Source: Diplonema japonicum
Taxonomy: Eukaryota; Euglenozoa; Diplonemea; Diplonemida; Diplonemidae
DNA length: 64,000 nucleotides
NCBI GenBank assembly: GCA_964019335.1
Contig: OZ025669.1
Location: 496,001 to 560,000, forward strand
Reading direction: 5' to 3'
Below the pieces are notes generated by a model. The model ran no database searches. It was not told where the DNA came from and saw nothing but the letters and a program-made list of their open reading frames with translations. The position numbers and the translations under genes are program-made. Shown in pieces: positions 58,586 to 64,000 of the stretch; the stretch's first letter is position 1; each line of letters begins with the position of its first letter.

Positions 58586-58934
58586 TATTCTTTTTATTGT
58601 TACTATTCAAATCAGCGCATAAAAGCTTTTTTAAAAAAAAATTGGAGAAAGACGTGACAGCACATAAAAGAAAACATCCGCCACAGGAAGATAGGTATCA
58701 ATTGAGTAGAAACAAAAATAATTCGATGTTTTAACGTCAAGGTGACAAAAGTCAAACAGCGCTCAGCACGACCACCACAGTCGCCTCCAAGTGTACCACA
58801 AAGTAGGGGGGGGGGGGGGGGGGGGGTGTTTGTAGTCAAACGACACATTGAAGTGAGTTTCAATTCTTTTCAAAGTTTGTATTCTTGTTCCAGCATGAAT
58901 ACAAAAAAAAAAAACAAAAAAACATAGTATCCAG

Positions 58935-59135
58935 GGTTAACCGATCACCTTCGGGTCAGCCGTGGACGCGGTGTTCTCCTCGATCGACGCCAAGTTCGGA
59001 GATGCGTCGCGTCCGCCTCACACCAGACGTACGAAGGCAGCTGTTGTTCTTGTACCTGAACCAGGTCATCAGCGGTGCTCTGTCTTCGTCTGACAGGCAC
59101 CATGTTCTCAGGCACGCCGGGTTGCAAGCAGGGAG
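58935..59135 (+). pseudogene. Plus-strand coding relic, unrecognised
   Basis: Two adjacent plus-strand frames look protein-like. One gives ITFGSAVDAVFSSIDAKFGD (from about 58940). After a frame change, another gives TPDVRRQLLFLYLNQVISGA and DRHHVLRHAGLQAG, ending at a GGGAG|GTAAGAA splice-like site near 59135. No start codon or family is evident. Frame changes suggest decay; an unrecognised spliced gene is the alternative. Confidence 0.35.
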
Positions 59136-59220
59136 GTAAGAAATTGGGCGTTCATCGCTATGTGCGTGCATTCAGTTCTCTGAGTTCTCTAAAAAAAAAA
59201 TTCTTTATGACTACATGTTG

Positions 59221-59345
59221 TTCGCACGAGAAAAAAACTTTTTTTTTTAAAAAAGCTGCGAAGGTCTTTTTTTTTTCTTCTTTTTTTTTTTCCCCCTCTT
59301 TTTTTTTTCTCGGCACAAGTTGCATAGTTAAAGAATCATTTATTG
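59221..59345. repeat. Dispersed repeat family 2, copy 2
   Basis: TTCGCACGAGA, an A/T-run, AGCTGCGAAGG, a long T-run, then CTCGGCACAAGTTGCATA. The block order is the same as copy 1 at 7701-7782, with expanded homopolymers between blocks. It lies just past the stop of the truncated hydrolase gene. Confidence 0.65.
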
Positions 59346-59374
59346 AAAGATAAACATTTTTTGAACGAAGGAAC

Positions 59375-59409
<35 letters not shown>

Positions 59410-59437
59410 GGTTATGGAGCAAACAACTTTGGTTCTC

Positions 59438-60223
59438 CTAAAGCAGAGTCCCGTAGCAAGCGCTGCCGTGGCAGTCTGGGAAAGGGAGGGTGTTGGGCCA
59501 AACCATGCCGGGTGAGGTGAGCAAGTAGTCTACATCGAGGCCTGTACCAGAGGCAAAGACCAATTCAATGTAAAACCCTGTCCACCCCTCCTCCCTTTCA
59601 GGAACGGATGCTTGGTACTTTCCGGGTGCCACCTCAGTGAGGTCCTCGCTATACCAGAAAATAGGGACAAAACAGTTCCCCCCAAAAACAGGGTTCGGCA
59701 GAGTTTCTTCAGGCGGTGTACAGGCTCCGTTCTGTTCGTTTGCGAAGCGGACCCATCTGAAGTCCCTCCTTGTGGTGCTGAAGGTGTCGGCGTACCGCAG
59801 TGAGACATTTTTGAGGGTCTGTCCTGAAGGGACGTCGACAGAAATGACACCATTGTCGAAGTCTAAACTTGACGTGAAGACAGGACGTGCCGCTGCTGTG
59901 TAGACAGGGTTGTAGAAGCATGTCATCGTCTCATATGTTACTCGAAGCCCCGTCTGCAAAGAGTGGTCAGCATTCCCGATGATGGTGAGGTGCTTCTCGC
60001 CAGTCATGTTGCCCCACCAGATATTCGTCCATTCAAACATCATGAACTCATCATCACTGCTGACTATCACATTGATGGGCAGCCTGCTGAGCCGCTGCAC
60101 GTAGTTCGGCTGGATGGGGTCCACGATCTTCAAAAGATTTTGAAACCCCGGTGTGTCAATATTTGCGGTGATGTTGGCGGCGTAGTAGTCAGCGAAGGCG
60201 AATGTCCACCCGCCATACGCCAT
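59438..60223 (-). pseudogene. 5'-truncated PhoPQ-activated pathogenicity-related (AprA-like) alpha/beta-hydrolase, about 261 aa
   Basis: The frame begins abruptly in conserved family sequence (AYGGWTFAFADYYAANITAN), which in complete PhoPQ_related proteins lies near the middle of 400-500 residues. The segment NVIVSSDDEFMMFEWTNIWW carries the acid-loop equivalent, and EKHLTIIGNADHSLQTGL carries the catalytic His. The C-terminal beta-domain (FRWVRFANEQ, AGKYQASVPEREEGWTGFYI-like) is complete to the stop. An in-frame TAA lies just upstream of the first ATG, and the next 1.1 kb is low-complexity, so the N-terminal half with the nucleophile is missing. It is either a truncated relic or a gene with a distant exon outside the visible array. 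The family occurs in bacteria and amoebae (AprA). Confidence 0.65.
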
Positions 60224-60226
60224 CAA

Positions 60227-61400
60227 GGGTTAGAAGTTTCTTTTTAAACATGGTTTCCCCTGCGATATGTTTACGGAAAGGAGAAGGTCAAAAAAATGGG
60301 GAAAGAAAGAAAAAAAAAGAAAGAAAAAAACACGAGGCAGGACCATAAGCAATATAACACTGAATAGGGGAAAGGGATGGGATAGAAAGAAAAAGGGAAA
60401 AAAAAAAAGTGCAAAATAAAAAAAAATAAAAAAGAGGGGATATCTTGTTTCAAAAAAAAAAATTCTTTTTTTCTCATTGGAAAATCATTAATGTCTACAT
60501 AACATTGACTTTTCCAGGATTTCTTTTCGTTTTGAGAGAAACAAGGGGGAGGGGGATATAAAAGGAAAGGTGTTATAAAAAAAAAAAAAAGACCAATCAG
60601 TCAGTGTCCTTTTTTTTTCTCTTTTTTTTTTGATAGAGGGGTTTTGTTTTGTCTCTCTCTTTTTCTTCTTTTCCTCCCCTCCCCTTCTCTTCTTTAACGG
60701 CATCAACAAAAAAAAAAAAAAAATAACTATCTTCCTCCCCCTTCACCTTTCTTAATAACTCTAAACAAAGTTTGAGAACGGGTGGAAACAAAAAAAAAAA
60801 AGAAAAAAAAAAAAACCAGTGAAGTTTAACCATATAAAGGAGTAGATTGAGCTGTGTCGCATTGTTAAGCTACCCACTTATTGTGCATAGGCAACAAAAA
60901 AAAACCCCCGAAAAAAGGTTTACACGAAAAGCCTCTGAATGCTATCGGTAGTACAGCAAAACAAAATAAAAAAACAAGAGATGGGCAAGGGGAGGAAGAG
61001 GGAGAAAGAAAAAACACAAAAAAAAGGGGGGGGAGGCCGGTCATAGATCGGGGAGGGGCTCAACTGTTATTTCTATCATAAAAGACGTATTCTCTCGGTA
61101 CACGCTCCCTTTCTTCCCTCACTTTTTCTTTTTTTCTCCTTCTTCGGGGTATAATTGCCATTGCGTAAGAAAGGAAAAAAAAAAACACAGATTTGGTCGT
61201 TAATAACCCCCCTTCATCTATAAACAGTAGAGAGGGAATCGCAGGGAGAAAAAAAAAAAAAAAAACTGTACAAGCAGAATGGGGAGGGATGGGGAAAAGG
61301 GACACAAAGAAAAAAAATTCTGGGCATTAAAAAAAAAAAGAAAATATGACACCAGGGACTTTCTTTCTCTTCTTTTTTTTTTGATTTTTTTTTTTTTTTT
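60227..61400. other. Long homopolymer-rich spacer
   Basis: Purine-rich and pyrimidine-rich runs, with a short ordinary island at 60835-60890. There is no trace of the missing half of the hydrolase. Confidence 0.6.
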
Positions 61401-61822
61401 TTACTTTTTGCCCGGCGACCCGGATCCCGAACGTGCAGGTGATTTCTCTTGCTTCTTCTTATGTTTCAGAACAGAGTTATTGAAGTTCTCCACGAAGTTT
61501 TGAAGTTGCGACACCCACTCAGCTGCGCCCGATATGTCAGCTGGCTCTCCAAAATACGTCAGGATCTCTTCAATGTTCTTTTGCGCAGCACTCCAAGAAG
61601 CCTCTAGGGCATCCGCTTTTGGACCACATTTCTTTACGTGGTTTGAAAGAGTTTTGGGAAGACCATCACCAGCCTCAATCGGTTCTCGGATAGACTCTCG
61701 CTTGCACTTTTCCATTTTTCTTTTGATGTCTTCCACATCCTTCGTGACGGACTCCAAGTCAAGCGCGAGGAACGGCTTGAAGCTGGGAAGCGTTGAAGAA
61801 AAGGTACATAGGGTCTCGTCCT

Positions 61823-61853
<31 letters not shown>

Positions 61854-63797
61854 CCCATACCGTGTTATGCACATAACTCACAGCCCAATCAAGAAGAGAC
61901 GCACCGTCGGCTGCCTTGAGACCGGTCAATTTTTCCAAGTCACCGATTCGGACGCCCTTTGCACCGGCCTGGGCGCTACCTATGTTAAGGTAGTTTCCTA
62001 ACGCCAGGATAATCTTTAAAACCCCTGCTAGACCCTCGCATTTTTTGATACCCCTGCATGTGGCCTGCACGGTCTCAACAGCACCCTCTGCTAAGCTGCT
62101 CGCCTGCTGGTAGTCCAGCATCTCAACCCAGCAACTCAGACGCTCCTGTGTGGAAAAAAATGGTTTTTTTTTTTTTCTTTTTTTTTTTTTTAAAAGAACT
62201 GATTTGAAATACTAACCTCATATCTCGGGAAATTCGCAACCATCGCAAAGAACTGCACGGCCGCCGACGACTTGTCGATCTCTTCCTTTGGCGTTGCCTG
62301 GATTTTCTTCAGTTCCTCCGGCTTGGGTTGGATGCTGATCAGCCCCTGTATCATGTCGAGGCCGAAGTCCTCATCATCAGGATCCTGTGGAATGCTTGAA
62401 ATGAATAACAATCACACACCATGGCCAGCAGGCTCTCCCTCAACTCCGACAGACTCAACTTCATGAACTTCAACACGATACCCACGTTCTGCTCCCTGGC
62501 ACCATCCAAAATCGCCACCTTAGGTGCTTCCTTCGGTGGGCCTTTTGCTGCTGCCTTCTTTGCGGGCTTCTTTGCAAAGGCGACGTCCAGGTTGGACATC
62601 ATGTCCTTCGAGAGGACGTCCTTGTCGGAGGCAAGGTTCTGTGTGCGTTGTCGTCAGTGGGCTGCATACCTTGACACCCCAGATGGTGTTCTCGATTTGG
62701 TTTTCGTGTATCTTCTTCCAGAAAACGGCCTTTGTTTTGGAGGGAGGCCCTGCTGCCTTCTTCCCAAAGAAAGGCATAGGGGGCATTCCTTTCCCACCGG
62801 CCGGAGGTCGCGGGCACCCAGGCAGCGAAGGAGGCGGTGGGATACCTGCACCAGGCGGCGGAGGGGGACCACCCGCACCAGGGGGTGGTGGGGGAACGCC
62901 TGCACCAGGGGGTGGTGGGGGAACACCTGCACCAGGGGGCGGTGGGGGGGCACCACGACCAGGCGGCGGAGGTGGGGCACCAGGAGCCCGTGGCGGAGGC
63001 GGTGCACCAGGCGCAGGAGGTGGGGGCGGTGCACCAGGCGCAGGAGGCGGTGGCGGTGCACCAGGTGCAGGAGGCGGGGGTGGTGCACCAGGCGCAGGCG
63101 GCGGGGGCGGTGCACCAGGGGCTGGCGGTGGTGGAGGAGCACCAGGAGCCGGCGGTGGAGGCGGAGCAGGTGCGGCAGCTGGTGGCGGGGGCGGAGCAGG
63201 CGCGGCAGCTGGTGGTGGAGGCGGAGCAGGCGCAGCAACTGGTGGTGGAGGAGCAGCTACAGGCGCAGGAGGCGGGGGCGGTGTGACCTTAGGCGCAGGA
63301 GGAGGAATAGGTGTGGGGGTAACTGGCTTAGGTTTGGGTTGCAGTTTTGGAGGGGAAGTAGTCACTGTGACGGTGGCCTTCAATGGGTCCTTGTGCGTCC
63401 CTGACTTCATGTTGCTTTTGAGGCCATCAGACTTAGTCACGTTCCCTGCGTTCCTCATGCCCGATGGGGGTGCCGCTTCGTCGCTGCTGTCATCAGAGTC
63501 GTCAGACAATTCAATGCGATGAAGTGTGCGAGTGGTTTGAGAAAAAATGGCCTGCGACATGGAGAAGGCGTTGGCTCTACGCTCCTGTCTGTAGTCGTCA
63601 TCGTTGCCCATGTTGTCGGTCTGCATCAGATACAGCACAGCCTTCTGCGTGTCGTCGTCGCACAGCTCCAGCGCGTTCATAATGGTCTCAATGGAGGGCC
63701 TTGTAAAGAGATCTCTCTTCAGCTTCTTTGCTTCCTCCTCACGGCTCGTCGCCTTCAAACCACCAAAACCGCCCTTCAAATTGGCACCCAGCATCAT
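61401..63797 (-). CDS. Formin (FH1-FH2 actin nucleator), short N-terminus (739 aa)
   Basis: Nucleates and elongates unbranched actin filaments. Five exons: 63797-62670, 62638-62420, 62384-62217, 62145-61861 and 61820-61401. The introns are 31, 35, 71 and 40 nt, and all close in phase. Residues 1-140 are helical with an acidic stretch (SDDSDDSSDEAAPPSG) and contain no recognisable GBD/FH3 regulatory domain. FH1 (about 165-345) is built of some fifteen Pro5-6 blocks separated by GA- or AA-type spacers that would bind profilin-actin. FH2 begins with KTKAVFWKKIHENQIENTIW and continues with VGIVLKFMKLSLSELRESLL, LKIILALGNYLNIGSAQAGA (the GNYxN signature) and LTGLKAADGASLLDWAVSYV. The C-terminal tail is Lys-rich. 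The lack of a Rho-binding N-terminus suggests regulation differs from diaphanous formins. Confidence 0.95.
62860..63290. repeat. FH1-encoding GC-rich tandem repeat
   Basis: About 20 degenerate copies of a 21-27-bp unit encoding Pro-run plus GAP or AAPA. The units are similar enough for slippage, so FH1 length may vary between alleles. Confidence 0.85.
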
Positions 63798-64000
63798 TTT
63801 GTTTTGCCTACGCCCAAGGGACGCTGGTTATTTTTTTACCTGTAATGTGTTTCAGTAGCAGAAAGGAAACAAGTCAAAACCCGAGCCATCCGAAGGCACG
63901 AAGGGGCAAGTGATTTAACAATACATCTAGGGATAAACAAGTGGGGTTGGTTCTACTCAATCTAAAAGTCTTCCCAGCACCTAGCTGGACAGGAGGTACA
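63798..64000. other. Upstream flank of the formin gene
   Basis: Mixed composition, with an acceptor-like AATAACCAG about 25 nt before the start. Beyond it no gene is visible before the window ends. Confidence 0.5.

Larger units (their letters stand above)
58586..59437. other. Spacer with plus-strand relic and repeat family 2 copy
   Basis: Holds a G-run (58807-58827), a coding-like island on the plus strand (58935-59135) and repeat family 2 copy 2 (59221-59345). Confidence 0.55.

Noticed and set aside
62421-63522. Gly-rich and Arg-rich plus-strand frames over the formin FH1 region
   Set aside because: Antisense of the proline repeat; no start context or domain.

Overview
The window is nuclear DNA from a gene-dense unicellular eukaryote. 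About 30 protein genes are recognisable, and every confident one lies on the minus strand. They are separated by 70-1,900 bases of A, T, G and C homopolymer-rich sequence. Twenty-six small introns can be placed by frame and homology. All are GT-AG, mostly GTATG or GTTTG at the 5' end, and 25 of them are only 31-81 nt long. Several 3' splice sites follow a run of A rather than a pyrimidine tract. TAA, TAG and TGA are all used as stops, so the code looks standard. Many start codons have a YAG within about 40 nt upstream. Together with the one-directional array this suggests polycistronic transcription and spliced-leader trans-splicing, as in Euglenozoa or dinoflagellates. A bacterial-type (AceE) pyruvate dehydrogenase and canonical GT-AG introns make a euglenozoan, perhaps a diplonemid, my tentative guess; the sequence does not prove it.

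Layout, left to right. 1-10.4 kb: 3'-incomplete mitochondrial RNA polymerase, an ankyrin protein, two tandem Gfo/Idh/MocA oxidoreductases and a 2OG-Fe(II) oxygenase-like protein. 10.6-17.3 kb: an ER J-domain/thioredoxin-fold protein, a catalytically degenerate RNase III-like protein, a protein with three Hub1-binding (HIND) motifs, a doubtful small gene and a DUF7789-like multipass membrane protein. 18-24.8 kb: an EF-hand-like protein, an IQ-motif protein whose intron carries a 1.3-kb TIR transposon, and a PAN/C-type-lectin membrane protein. 25.4-31.8 kb: a branched-chain-type dihydrolipoamide acyltransferase (E2) next to an AceE-type pyruvate dehydrogenase E1 with an EF-hand pair fused to its N-terminus. 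32-38 kb: three consecutive J-domain genes (two with FPD instead of HPD), a bromodomain-like protein and an unknown. 38.5-49.5 kb: a membrane-anchored flavoprotein, a dynein-AAA6-like orphan, a BTB/beta-helix fusion, Golgi COG6, a ubiquitin-like/ankyrin protein and a twin-CX9C protein. 50.4-64 kb: two FkbM-type methyltransferase paralogues, glutamate-cysteine ligase, a 5'-truncated PhoPQ-related hydrolase and a formin.

Functional links are few, as expected for a eukaryotic array. The adjacent E1 and E2 genes belong to 2-oxoacid dehydrogenase chemistry, and three tandem paralogue groups (oxidoreductases, J-proteins, methyltransferases) each show long near-identical DNA blocks that look like gene conversion. 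No rRNA, convincing tRNA or CRISPR array was found. Coordinates inside long homopolymers may be off by one base.
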